From assembly GCF_019649055.1 (NCBI RefSeq), contig NW_026570229.1, positions 1,612,001-1,676,000 of the forward strand: 64,000 bases of DNA. Direction: 5' to 3'. This DNA comes from Paramacrobiotus metropolitanus. Taxonomy: Eukaryota; Tardigrada; Eutardigrada; Parachela; Macrobiotidae. This document shows positions 44,725-56,841 of the stretch, piece after piece. Each line of letters opens with the position of its first letter. The first letter of the stretch is position 1. Position numbers and translations under genes: made by a program. The notes below the pieces were generated by a model. It worked only from the letters and a program-made list of their open reading frames with translations, was not told the origin of the DNA and made no database searches.

Positions 44725-46099
44725 TGTTGCCCACTTGTCTCTTGCTCGGTTAAAGTGTATTTCTAACAGTCAAACAGCGGCCAGTTCGCTTTGCAGTTCG
44801 TATCAACAATTCAAGCGCGCCTCTTTGCTACGAAGATGGAAAGTTCTCTTATTGACGGACGGACGCGTTTTAGGGGTACAAGTATAGCAAAAGGCAACAC
44901 TGCAGCTATCCTGGCCATGCTGCGAGGACAAAATAAATTAGTCAAAATAAACAATCGTCGCTTGACGATATTTTTTGATTTTCTAGTCTTTAGTACGAGC
45001 GGTGGCACTGTATACTGTTATACTTGTGCTTACCGTAATACATGTGAAAATTGCATACTGGCACTGCTCTGAATTTGTCAGATGCCGATCTGGAAACCGA
45101 CTGCAGTCCGGTGCCAAAGGTCACGCCAGTAACACCACCAACCGTTGCTGAATCTTCACTGACTTTGCGCCCCGATTTGCTGAGCCTGAGAAGAATGTTC
45201 AGCCTATCTAAAGTGGCATGGAGCCACCAAACTCTGCAGTCCGATCGAGTTACCAGGAGAATGTCGACCCGCCAACGCGCCAGAATTCGCCCCGTCCTCA
45301 CTAACCGCAGCGTTCCGAACGTACATCACCGTGGGTTGCTCTTGGGAAGATCGTGCCACACTGGCCAATCTGACGTGTTTCATCAGTACTGTCAGTCCGC
45401 AACGCGCGGCTATCATCAGTCTGCAGGAGCGTAACGACACGTCACATCACGGACCCTTTATACTCTGACGTCATCGACCCGCTTCACCGGCAGCTGGTAG
45501 AGATCACCGTCGCCCCGTGTATGACACCGTTGACCACCGCTAAAATCTACACCCTGGGTGCTTTACCGGCTCTCGTTACCCTGGTTCTGGAACTAGCTGA
45601 GCAGCCGTTGATAGTTTGGAAGAAGGATTTTTCCCGGATGCCACAGATTTGTATGATCGCCTTTCGAATGTGTAGTTTGGCTTCGCTTGAACCGTACACC
45701 TTCAACGATCTGCCGCAGTTGCAGAGTCTGACCTTGGACAGCCATGTCGTCAATTATCTGTACAATACGTTTGATCACAAGTCTGGCCCGAAGCGCAAGG
45801 TTTCGCCAATGCCTGATCATTTCGGCCCAATGGAGTTGCAGTGGTTTCGTCACTTACACTGTGACTGCTCGTTGGCGTGGTTCCGCAATTTTCTCAAGAA
45901 GAAATCGTATCTCATAGCGGCGAAACGAGCAGGTGAAGTGGCTATGATCGGCAACAATTGGATGCCATCGGTGAGTGCCGGGAATGTGACCTTTCCCGAT
46001 ATACTCAGTGTGGACTGTGCGCGAGAACTGGCTTTTGATAACATCCATGCCGGCAGCCAGTATTCCTACAACACATCCTGCCAGAATCTGCATTGTTAA
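44676..46099 (+). pseudogene. Frameshifted tandem copy of the secreted LRR-type gene
   Basis: Exon 1 (44676-44748) resembles the signal-peptide exon of the intact copy, but its donor is GTTAAAG instead of GTAAGTG. Exon 2 (45082-46099) starts after ttgtcag with DADLETDCSPVPKVTP in the correct phase, then an extra base at about 45185 shifts the frame. A second change at about 45435-45465 (rearranged cgtcacatcacggaccc) returns it, and from 45521 the frame is open to the stop with the LRRCT-type block LHCDCSLAWFRNFLKKKSYL and SCQNLHC. Two frame lesions plus a weakened donor argue for a pseudogene, though a shorter product from a Met at 45521 cannot be excluded. Confidence 0.8.
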
Positions 46100-46187
46100 T
46101 AGCATAAAATCTGTACTATTTTAATACATTTTTTGTTTTCCGGTAAGTATTACCAATTTTTTGTAAAAGTCATATTGTAAAGTAAGT

Positions 46188-46461
46188 ATGGGTAGGCGTC
46201 ACCGAACGGTTTTCCAATACTTACTTCACATGACTGCTACGTTTACGCGTGATACTGTCAAACCCGAAAAGCACGAGAGTTTGGGGCTGTACTCTGTACT
46301 TAATTTGTGCCGTGGTTTTTTTCGCTGTGGTTATCAAAATATTGGTAGAGGTATCAAAGATCATCACAAGTCTCACTCTTTTATTCGCAAAACTTATTCA
46401 GATTGCCGGAGCAGTGGAACTTACTGATTACGAAGCCAACTGCAAGCTGGTTGGTGACTGA
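46188..46461 (+). pseudogene. Membrane-segment fragment related to the 41.2-kb frame
   Basis: The frame 46249-46461 encodes CAVVFFAVVIKILVEVSKII followed by a second hydrophobic stretch, a short acidic tail and TGA. It resembles CAFFAALSIILKVNKIITWL at 41209-41529 on the other strand. It begins without an ATG and without a clear acceptor, so it is a fragment or an unread exon. Function unknown. Confidence 0.35.
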
Positions 46462-48419
46462 CGCTGCGTTATTTAGACTGGAGGTCGTCGTCCCAATGGT
46501 AGGAGGATACGGCTTCCCTTGCAGAAAATTGTTGCAAATGTAGACTATACAGCGACATTCACAACTGTACAAAACTACCACCAGCACAAAAACAGACGTT
46601 AACATGACAGCAACAGTTACAAAGCTATCCATGCTCCCACGAGTCTCAACTAAGACCACATCAAAGTTATCCAAGCGCGATGAGGCTGGAAATTAAACGC
46701 AGTACAGTATAGTGAAACATTGCCTTCCGATGGGAGTACTATTTGCAGCGCCCACACTCCTAGCCCGTCAGCTAACAAGGAACTGTTGTGGACCAACAAG
46801 ACTGCGCCTTCTACTTTTTCAACCGAATACCTACAGTAAGTGGTGAAATGAAAATTAGAATGTCTATCAATACAATAGGTAAAACGGTTCTCGACAAATC
46901 GGCAATATTATGCACTTATCAGGGCATTTTTTCCTCTCCACATTCAGAAAAAAACTGCCTTCTGTATAAGGAAAAACCTCCATCAAACTGCAGTACTCTG
47001 TCGTTCTAAGAATACTTTGACCATTCTTTCAAATGCTCTTCAGGGATCGGACGGATCGGCAGCCCTCGAGAAGTCTCTCCGGTCAGGGATTGTTTGACCC
47101 ATCATGGTAGCATGCAACGCCACCTACTACGGACACTGGGACATCCTTATGAGCAGACGAGAATGGACGGGGATGGCTACGTCAAGGTACTCATGGAAAC
47201 CGTACAGAAAGGCACGATAATCATACGTATAAGGCTGACCGAGCCCTACTAGTACTGTTAAAGATGCGCATGTCACCGGCACATTTCCCCTTATATACTC
47301 TACCGCGCTTAATTAACGGAGTAAAGCACCACGTTGAACCGCAAGGCTTGCTTCTAATCCAGTATTGCGCCTTCAGGAAGTGCCGCGATTGCATATTTAA
47401 CGTGGCATTTTTTCAATCTGTTTTATCACTGTGCTTCGCGCGAACAACAAGTTGCAAAGTTGCCCCTTTTGAAATTTCAAATGCCGTCGCCCATTTACGT
47501 ACTTTCTGCATGGCCAGTGCTGTTAACACTTTCCAGGAAGAATTAACTGAGTTCTGGCAAAAGTTTCAAGACTAGGCAGCTAACCATACACTCCGAACAC
47601 ACTTGTATCTGGTACTACATTTTATGCGGAATTGAACTGCTGAACAGAGCTGTAATCGTATGGGAGGCCGAGCCGGACGACGGAGCCGGGCGCTTTGCAA
47701 ATTATTCTAATTTGTCTGGAAGACATGCAAAACAAGCACGATAAGCGTCTTAAAAGCGGGGATGTTGACTAACGTTATACTGCACAATACTATTTAGGAT
47801 TTTTGCCAAAGGCTAGGGTGCATCAGGCCACCAAGCGTTAACGCACCTGCACTGTATTGACGTATGCGGAAGGATGAGGTGCTTAGAAAATCGCGAGATA
47901 GTGTTTGCGGATGCGGCAGGAAGGTTGAAGCGGCGTCTTCGACTATCAATTTTCAACCCGTTTAGCAGGCAGTGTCCGTTTAATCGAATGTTTTAGTCCC
48001 TTAGACTTTAGGTACATGCATATACCTAGGTTAAGGGTCTAGGTTAGTACACGATGGCTTTGAATAACTTAATAAAATTAAGCCTCTAAAATTCTTTGAT
48101 TTTTTCTGGGCGCTTGCTTATGATCCAAAATGCGTGTTGTCAGAACGTTCGAAAGGTGACTCAGAGAATAATGCATGCGGTTTTCGCACGGTTGCCAGGC
48201 AATTGATACCGGATTCACAGTAGCCTCAAAAACTCTAAAGTTATGTAAAATTCTTCAGGTTTCCCCGTGGACGTAATCGTGCCGTTTTAATAGCGCGTGT
48301 GCAGTCCTTCATTGGAGCTAGTATTTTCAAAAGTTTGTTTAATCTTTGCAGTTCGGATAATGATGGAACGGCGCAGTTGTCGGCCTGGAAATGCAGCAGA
48401 TGCGGCTAGTGATATAATC
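46462..48419. other. Spacer, no supported gene
   Basis: A minus-strand frame at 46381-46674 contains one hydrophobic segment (FVTVAVMLTSVFVLVVVLYS) next to a Cys-rich patch and could be a small membrane protein, but it overlaps the plus-strand fragment and has no splice support. The rest, to 48419, shows no gene. Confidence 0.3.
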
Positions 48420-49911
48420 ATGAGGTTAGCTTACCATATCCTCACACTGGGATTTTTTATTATTATTGATGTGGATGGGTGTCCGCGCCAATCAACCCCG
48501 AGTAAGCGTAATCTGTCACGGTGCACGCTGAGATCCCCATGATGGCACCTCGCGATACAGACGACCGTGTTAATATACTCGTATATCCGGCAAATAAAAA
48601 AAATTCTGCGACCTGAAATTTGGCCCTCCAGTGTTTTCGAGAATGGGTGTATGGATGAACATTGTTAGCTGCTTGTGAAACCTTTTTTTGATTTTTTACG
48701 CTTAGTTGATTTGATTTTTACGTAGAGTAGTGCTTATGTTGTTGTGATTCTGATTTATTATAAGTAGCTGTCCTTAACTGTGGCAGCTTATCGTGACCGT
48801 TTCTCTATAACATTGTGCAGGCGCCTGACTGTTGCAGACGTTAAAGTGATTAAACAAACAAACACTAAAAAAACCAATGAAACGTCAGTACCAATAAATC
48901 TCCCAATTTCGTGCGTTTTCTCTCATTTTTTCTTATTTTTAAATTGCAGTTTATCATTTTTGGCCACTTCACGCCCGTGTAACAGCTTTTTAGGACGTAG
49001 TTGGCATTCGTATTTTATGACGGTCACTACAACCTACGTGTAACAAGAAGTCGTCGTTTTTGATTTTTCTTAGTGTCACTCTCAACACAACTGATAACCA
49101 GCATGACGCTGTTGATTACAGTTGAACGAGCAGAAATGGCAGTGCGTGAGGCCGAAGCCAAGATGACTGACCGGGTGATTATCCTTCCCTCTTTTGAAGA
49201 CAGTACCGTGCCCGCAGAGAATGTGCGGCGCGTCCCCTTGGGATCCACCGTGACCTTCGCCTGCAACGTCACAACATCCTCTGGCAGCGCTGCTACCCAG
49301 GTGATCTGGCGACATCGCAACAAAACCGTCCGTGCCAATGAGACGGCACAGAACAACATAGGCTACTTCTACCGCCTGCAGAACACCGCCAACACCAGCC
49401 TCCTCTCCATCCATAACGCCACACGGGCCACGGCTGGGACAGTGGAATGTCTGCGACCCTGCAGCGGGCGCGACTTGTGCCTGATCGAGGATTATGAGTT
49501 ACGGCTACAGTATCGCGTCCAGGAGGTTTTTGGGCCAGCTATGCGCAACGTGTCGACACCCTGTGGAAATTCTCCATGACTTGTGCCGGTCGGTTTGACT
49601 GCAGTACTACGCTAGCCAAGAATCATTTTATCTGGAAATATGACGGACAGTTTGTAACGGCCCCATACGCCTATCTCGCGGCCATTGCGGAGCGTTCCCA
49701 CTTTCCCGGTGTGGATCACGGGGAATTTGCCGGCAGCGCTTCCCCTAGCGGTGAGACGGATCCGCTCTGCATTACCACACTGATCATGACGATGAAGAAG
49801 ACGATCAATCATCGACCGGCACGGGTTGACTGCTGGGTGCGCACGGATGTAGACACCCACCAATGGTTTGTGCAGTCAGCTTATGTGCAGTTCACACAGT
49901 CCTTCCGCTAA
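48420..49911 (+). pseudogene. Secreted two-domain Ig-like protein with a frameshift
   Basis: Exon 1 (48420-48501) encodes a signal peptide (MRLAYHILTLGFFIIIDVDG) with donor GTAAGC; exon 2 (from 49074 after tttttcttag) joins in phase 1. An Ig-like domain follows: VPLGSTVTFACNV, then IWRHRNKT and VECLRP, with the Cys-Trp-Cys spacing of a V/I-set fold and several NxS/T sites. This frame stops at 49577-49579. The next frame over carries a second domain with no start of its own (TLWKFSMTCAGRFDC, then HFIWKYDG and RVDCWVRTD), ending at 49911. The join is near the homopolymer gtttttggg at 49526-49534. One missing base there would explain it, so this is either a pseudogene or a sequence error in a live gene. 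Confidence 0.65.
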
Positions 49912-50924
49912 GCTCGACGATGAATTACGAGCATCTGATACCTTGCATGCTTAAGCAATTATTAAATGCTTGAGTTGCTAGCTAAAATGTTAAACTACTG
50001 AAGGTTTATAATGTTTAATTTAATTTATTATGTCAATCTCGGGGGGATTAAAAATACTAGTATTGCAATAATTCTTGGCGAATATTTAGCTGCATGCCGA
50101 AATTAGTGGCAAACAATTCAGGTTTTAATCGCGAAGGAATTCAAGAAAAACGGTAAAATGATCTGCAAAATAAGAGCAGCAGCGTTAATGTCAGCACGTA
50201 GCTGGTTTCATGTAAATAGCATGATTAAGCGTAAGTTGACCATACCCCGCAGCCCCGCAGGACTGTAGACTATCATGATATGTACGCATGTAATCGGATT
50301 AAGATTAGCTGCGGCACGATAAGCTGTGCGCTTCCTTGCATTGTTTATTGGGAAGTTGATCCGTGGAATTAAGCGCTTTAATCGAGGCACTGTCTGGCGA
50401 AAAAAATATCGATTCGCTATAATTATGTTGTGTCCCACCTGGAAACTTTACAAGAATCGTGCGTAAGCCGATCTGGATGGCATACAATTCTTGTTTTCAC
50501 ACTTTTTGCGTTCGTAATCTGGGAATGTCGTGCACGGATTAATGCGATAATTCAGCGGCGCGACGTTTGCGGATTACAAACCTAAATGTCAGTATCTAAT
50601 TCAAGGACAATATTGCTTCCCTAAGTCAGTTACTGTACACTAACCCTGCACTTGACAGAAATTTGTACGCATTGAGCGATACGGTACTGTATACAGTAGC
50701 CGGATAAACGTTCAGCCGATTCACGTTTATAACATGCACTAGCTGCAGGCCGTGTATGTGAATGGTGAATGCGCTCGTGCAAGTGCGAGTGGCTGCATTG
50801 TACAAATTTCCGTCAAGTGCATGGTTAGAGTACAGTATCGAATCGACACGCAAATTAAGCACAACACAAAACTGCCTGTAGCACCCCGTTAATACTGTAT
50901 TTATATGCCTGTAAGATATTATTT
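49912..50924. other. Spacer, nothing supported
   Basis: AT-rich with dispersed tactgta words (50635, 50690). No ORF with family resemblance or splice support. Confidence 0.35.
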
Positions 50925-53360
50925 CTGTCAGTCGACATAACGCTACGCATGTATTCAAAGATGTTGGTGCTTCAAAAGTTGACCTTAAAGGCAATCTTTC
51001 TTCTTCTGCACTTTTGGCTCAGTGAAAGCGTGTCACCTTTAGACGAGAAATCAAAACCCTATTATCATCCTGACCATGGTAAAGAGCTCCGCCCGGAAGT
51101 TACTAACTTACGGCAAGTGTTTATGCACGTGATTGCCGGTTATACGATTGTGACGACGACCATTAACATCCTCACTGCCTTCATCCAAGTCACCTTAATC
51201 GTACTGGACTCCGACAAACGTTGTCATGAAACGATGATCTTATACTCCCGCTGGGCGGAAGAAGACTATCAACATGGCGAGCTGATGCTGATACTGGGAC
51301 GAATAGAGTCTAAGTTGGGGAACCGACGCAACAGTAAGTCATCGTATATCACCCACTTCAGCTAATCCGCTTTTCTGCTGATAACAATTTAATGTATGAA
51401 TGTGCCATCAAAGGTCATTCAGAGATATTGGCCAGACTAAAAATATCAACAGAAAGAAGCCCAAGTTTAATACGGCAGTTGGCTCAGTACATATCGTGCT
51501 TATACTGTTGCATCTTGCATGCCCTTTCCCGGTCTTTTGTTCCATCGACTTCCACTTAAAATAAATAAAATACATGTAGATAGACAGAATTTCTTAGCAT
51601 TATCCCCACCCATAGACAGAATTTAATTCTTACTGTTGGATGTTTTTCTTATGCGTAATGTTTGGCTTCGATATTCACTGGCACTGTCATCAGGCATCAG
51701 GTTTTCGATATGGTTTGGCGGCGTACCAAATAATATTACGTTGACTGAATAGCGACATTCGAAAATTTGATAATAGTGTAATATTAAAATGCTATATAAA
51801 ATCTGGTATTAACGATATATTAAAATGTGGTAGCAATAAATGGGATCGCAGCGCCGCCACCAACCACCACCGGAAATCTAATCGACGATGTTGCACCGGA
51901 ACAAGCCGTCAACATGCTTATCGAAGAATTAAAGAGCGCCTTGAACCTTACCGAAGCCACCGTGAAGCAGTTGAAGGATGCCGGCTTCACCGGCACCGAT
52001 GACCTTTCAGCTTTGGCTAAGTCCTCCAGGTTTCCCGAAAACCTAAGTTTCGTCACCCAAATCCGTGACCGCACCGTAATTGAAAGCTACCTCATCGACA
52101 ATGCCACCGAAATACCGGATAGTGCGCCAGTAACCTCGGCATCCATTGTAAATGAAAGTGGACCAGAGCACAGACAAGCAAGTCATCCATCAGCCAGTTC
52201 ATCACAATCCAGAAACAGTCGGCATCGCCATCCTTGGAAAGCAGGTGAGGGTAGTTGTGATAGCAGTGACAGCGAAGTCGATACAAAATCGTTTATCCGA
52301 TGTCGTCATAAATCTGAAATACTATCCTCCAGATCCTCGAGATTTGCCCAAGAGCGGTCGAATATTATCATTCCCGCATAAAATTGCTTATAAGGCTCCT
52401 GTCAGTAAAAAGCGTAATCTAAAGGTCATGGCTCTTTTGTTCGAAGAGCTAATTCAGAACAGTCTATCGATTGCTGATATAATGCAATTAATGCGCTGTA
52501 ATTATCCATTGCATTTTCGTGCACTTTAATGAAAGCAGAAGGAAACTTTGTGTGAACGGAGTTGGGTATGAATTAGATATTAATGCACAGGAATTATAAG
52601 CATTAAACATTAGTTTTGTCTGTGAAGCGCTGTGTGCGGCATTTATGTCTTCAGGATATTACCAAAAGTGATAGTAATACGCCTCCTTTAATATTTTAAT
52701 GGATACGAATCATACGATACTGTTGGAGCCCAGCATATTAAAGAAAAAGTTAATTTCAGAGTTCAGTCTCAGTCCTGGAAAATGTAAAAAGTGTTCACCG
52801 GAAGGGGCGAAGCCAGATGGCAACGGTAAGGCATCTCATCGCAAAGTGACGCAGGCAAACAAAGTACTAAAGCTATGCAAACATATAATATATAAGCGCT
52901 TAGATGTTTGATTTGCGGCACTTTTGCTTTAATAGCTTGTTGGTATATATGACCTTTTGCGTTTGAATAATTATAAGTTAGCACTGCGCTTTCACATTGC
53001 TGCTTTATTCTAGATTCCTGCTTAAAATCTCATTGTCAGCCAAACCTAGCGGGATCTCACAAAACAAGACCCCGTCTTCTTATCGTGTCTGAACGACCTG
53101 CCCAGATCCCACTACGGCCTTACAGAGGCTTACATGACCAACCCAGCTGTTTTGATAGCTGTCTCCGTGCCAGCCGTACCGATGACGAAGCCGATCCGTA
53201 GTTTCGACCTGTGAACTGCTTATATATGATTTAGTTGGAAAAACACCGCCATTAGGCGCTCCCGATAGCGTGGTCACAATAAATTCTTACGGATACTGTA
53301 TAGCCACCATCACGATTTTAGCATTCTCGCTTCTTTTTATGGCAAATCGATAATATAATA
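50925..53360 (+). repeat. Left arm of a large inverted duplication
   Basis: About 2.4 kb that matches 61050-63840 in reverse complement. Shared landmarks in mirrored order: ttctgtcagtcg and tcaaagatgttggtgct at the outer end, the donor aaagcaggtgagggtagttg, the block from 52560 to 53200 which is nearly identical, and agccaccatcacgatttt with agcattctcgc at the inner end. Identity by eye is highest (above 95 percent) in 52560-53100 and lower in the 5' exon. Confidence 0.9.
50961..52911 (+). CDS. Unrecognised three-exon membrane or secreted protein
   Basis: Exons 50961-51333, 51834-52244 and 52760-52911 join in phase 1 at both junctions (about 311 aa). Exon 1: signal peptide or signal anchor (LTLKAIFLLLHFWLSESVSP), then a second hydrophobic span (VIAGYTIVTTTINILTAFIQ) followed by an amphipathic stretch. 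Exon 2: an acidic helical region (EQAVNMLIEELKSALNLTEA, then KQLKDAGFTGTDDLSALAKS) followed by a Ser/His/Arg-rich segment. Exon 3: a Cys-x-x-Cys and Lys-rich tail (GKCKKCSPEGAKPDGNGKAS). The start could be Met 50949, but the duplicate begins at the equivalent of 50961. A second donor-like site at about 52827 (aacggtaagg) might split exon 3. The family is not known to me. Conservation of donors, acceptors and phases in the duplicate supports the model. Confidence 0.6.
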
Positions 53361-55842
53361 AATTTTTTCTTATTTATTTATTTATTTATTTATTATTATT
53401 ATTATTTTTTGTTTACGTGTGAATTAATAGCCACTTTGAAGAATTAAGCTCTAAAGAAGAATCCTATTATATTATTCGAATTCGAATACTTATTTCGAAT
53501 ACCTACTTGTTAATAAAACAAATATACTGACTTTGAAAACCGTGTTTGTAAAAGTACTATCGGTAGAATGTATGTTGAACCGCACGTATGGCCAGTTGTC
53601 TCGGTAGTCAGTACTTCTTCATAAAATAATTATAACTGGTATGAACTGGTATGAACTGGTATGAACTATCACAGTCGTCCGATCGCGATTCAAGATTCAA
53701 GATGAGATTCTGTGTGCGTTTGCCTTGACAATATCACCGCCCTTGTAGTGTGGCCACTGGCACAAGTTGTAAAGGAAAGCAAGTACTGTAAACGGGAAAT
53801 GTTAGATGCCACGAGTTTAACGTTGACAGAAAATTCCGTTTTTAATTTTACAATCAGTGCGAGGCGGTAGTATTGTACAGCAATTACACGCAAAAGACGG
53901 CCAAACTCACGCACAGGTTCCTAAAATATGCGATCGTCACGGTGCACATCCAGTATTGTACATGCGGGTGGTAATCGGCGAATGCGGAACGACAAGAACC
54001 TGCGAGCGACATGTGCTGTTTTAAGAATATGTTGATGTTTTTCTCATTAGTAACACTTTCACTATGCGGTTTATTTACGACCATAAAAGAATAGAAAACA
54101 TGGACCATCGACGGGATACCGCTCAGTACTTGCTAACTGAACGGAAAACGGCGTACTTGGCATCGATTATCGTGGCAGGATGTTCTGCGGTGCGTCGAAC
54201 ATTGTGTCCAAATGTAGGTGCCTCGTAACGCCAAAAACTGTTGGCATGCCAGACTGTCAACTATTCCGAATGCTGTGGAACAAAACAACCACACTATAAA
54301 ATTTGTTAACTTTTTCAGTTTTTTTAGTATAGTTTTCTGAGACCGTAAAGTACGTACTACGAGTGTTCCATATTTTTTTATTAAAGATGTTTTTTGGACA
54401 CTATGCTTACAATTCGTTTAGAGACCCACGGTACAGGAGAGATACTAGTCTGACGATTTCTCAAAATATCGTGATGATGAAGTGCATTACTTCCATTTCG
54501 ATTGTACGCTACACACTTGTAAAAACGTTTTACCTATACGTTGACTGCATACACCGTGGAGACATTATCGTAACAGCATAAAAAAACTTTTGAATTGGCA
54601 AAACGTAAAACTTTTGAATTGGCAAAACGTTGGCCTGTCGTAGAAATAGCCCTGACAATCCAGAGTAAATGTTGCTTTTCGGGTACCCTTTATCCTTTAA
54701 CAGAAAATTCGTAGAGCTTGAATTAATTTTCTGTTGTTTATGTGTAAATCAGTTTTTTAAGTATTTCTATTGCATTTCCTGCTACAAATGGATGCAGATG
54801 TCTAAGGACAACTTAACGTCCGGCATAATGTCTGTGCAGCTAATTTTATTCACGTCATCCGGGCGAGTAATTAATCATCATGGGTGTAATCTCCTCGTTT
54901 AATAGCGCCCTGGTAATGTGCGGCAAAAGCGTATCAGCGACACAGAAGGCATCGTGATACTGACCACTATGAGACGTCTGGACTGAGGCCGCCTTTTTTT
55001 CGTTCTCTCTTCGGGCCGTGATTTTGGCCAATGGTTCATATCTTGGTGCTCATGCGAACATCAGGCACATACTGGAATTGGATTCGATGCTGCTGCTTTC
55101 GGTAATTTTAATAGCTGCTGCTAGTGATTTTTAATTTTGAGTTTCTCTTTTCCGGCGGAACTTCCAAAAATGCTGTAGGCAAATTGGTCAGATAAGGTAC
55201 AATTACTGTAGACAAAACATGTTGAACCGTATAGATAACTTTCGCCTTAATACTCTGCAATATTGTTGTTTTTAATACGAGTCTTATTGCCGTCTACGTA
55301 AAAACATAAGAAATAGGTCGATGCTGCAATATACAAGGGAAAACACGGGTGTTGGCTGCGTGCACGGGTGCTTGTATGGCAGCGTGCACAGCTTTTTCAA
55401 TTTAAATGTTTTAATGATTCTCGAATTTCGGTCTAACACTTATAGTTTTCCAGGTCTTATTCAACCACAACAGTTTTTTTAACCGGTTTCTTACATATTT
55501 TTTCATGTACCATAAATCCATAATCTACAGTATTAATAGTTACAGATACTTGGTTTTGCGGCTCAGAATTTTTCTACACGGCTTGATGCTAATGAGAACG
55601 GTGTCAGCTGTATGCTTTATAAGCGGCAACCAAGTGTATTCGCAGCAGACCCTGCTCAAAAGTGACCGTTCCAGGATCCATCCCGAAGCAAACACGGTAG
55701 CCATGGCTATATATTACAGAAATTCTCATGAAGAAGCTATTACAGAAATTCTCTTTCTGATTTTTTTTAATACTCTTTTTCTGACTGACTGATCACCACA
55801 CATCCTAAGCACCCTGGAAAGCTAAATCAAATTACTTGTTGA
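53361..55842. other. Spacer with microsatellites
   Basis: A ttta/tta microsatellite at 53370-53405, a triple aactggtatg repeat at 53634-53668 and a 23-bp tandem pair (aaaacttttgaattggcaaa) at 54584-54630. No coding gene is supported. Confidence 0.4.
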
Positions 55843-56841
55843 CTAATGCGTCGTCGTAATCCTCTGCGGTTTACACAACCGGTTGCGGCACGCACCCACT
55901 TTCTCCCGGAATCCCCGCAGCGCCATGGCGAACAGGATGGGGTCCAGCGCCGGCTGCAGCGACCACAGCAACTCCACCGCCACGGAGAACCGGGTGCGCC
56001 GCACCCGAAAAAACAGTATCAAACAGTAGTTGATCACCTGCGGCGTCCAGCACACACAGACGCATCCTGTCAGCAAAGTCAACACCAGGAACGACCGGCT
56101 GCGCACGGTCCGCAAACTTTGCCCGGTGGGTACGCGAGGTCGCCGCGCGGGACCCTCCCCATCTTCCTCCGGGAAAACCTCCCGCAGTGCCCCGATCCTT
56201 CGGCGGCGGAAACGCCAGTACCAGATCAGTGGGTACGCCGTTACGATGATACACAGCGGCGCGATGTAGAACAGTCCCACACTCGCGTAGATAAAACGCT
56301 GTTGCAGCAGGTTCGCCGCGTTCACCACGCACAGGACGTTGTCCTTCGGAGTGCGGTACAACACCCCATCGACGATCAATCCCGGTAGGACAAACAGATT
56401 GATGTAGATCCAGGGCAGCGCATTGATGACCTTTGCCGTCGTCTTCTTGTGCTTCTGCTGGTAGCTGATCGGGAAGAGCACCGCCCACAGACGGTTCGTC
56501 GTAATCAGGACGTGGCACTGCATCATCAAGGTGTCGGAGGAGAAACGCGCGAAGTCGGCGAAGATGTAGGTCTCGCAGAAGATGTGGGTGTGGGGTTGGT
56601 GGGGGTCGAAGGTCAGGATGAGTTTCAGCGGGACGCCGACGGTGGCGTGGAAGAGGTTGGCCAGGTTGAGGTTGATTAAGTAGGTGATAAAGGGGTTGCG
56701 GCGCATGGCGTGATCGGTGAGGAAAATAATGAGAACCAGGGTGTTTAGACAGAGGGTCACAGCGAAGATAGAGAGTTCCGTGGGGAGGGCGTAGGCTAGT
56801 GCGGAAAGGGATGGTGCGTATGAAGCATTGGATTGGTTCAT
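55843..56841 (-). CDS. Rhodopsin-like GPCR, intronless, intact
   Basis: A single uninterrupted frame of 332 aa with seven hydrophobic segments. Seen: N-terminal NQSNAS glycosylation sites; TM1 with the conserved Asn (LCLNTLVLIIFL); TM2 LINLNLANLF, with Asn where Asp is usual; a Cys before TM3 (HIFCETY) and in loop 2 (NVLCVVN) that could form the standard disulfide; TM3 end ITTNRLWAVLFPISYQQ in place of DRY; TM6 with CWTP; TM7 with LDPILFAM in place of NPxxY; short basic C-tail. It shares the Asn-Arg-Leu-Trp phrase with the three-exon receptor at 38879-40683. Being intronless beside a split paralogue suggests a retrocopy or intron loss. It sits between the two arms of the inverted duplication. 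Ligand and coupling are unknown. Confidence 0.88.
   Translation of the reverse strand: MNQSNASYAPSLSALAYALPTELSIFAVTLCLNTLVLIIFLTDHAMRRNPFITYLINLNLANLFHATVGVPLKLILTFDPHQPHTHIFCETYIFADFARFSSDTLMMQCHVLITTNRLWAVLFPISYQQKHKKTTAKVINALPWIYINLFVLPGLIVDGVLYRTPKDNVLCVVNAANLLQQRFIYASVGLFYIAPLCIIVTAYPLIWYWRFRRRRIGALREVFPEEDGEGPARRPRVPTGQSLRTVRSRSFLVLTLLTGCVCVCWTPQVINYCLILFFRVRRTRFSVAVELLWSLQPALDPILFAMALRGFREKVGACRNRLCKPQRITTTH

Noticed and set aside
52152-52529. Long ORF crossing the exon 2 donor, also open in the right arm (62226-62789)
   Set aside because: Both cross a strong conserved GTGAGG donor; the other frame connects exons in phase and is preferred, though a second coding use is not fully excluded.
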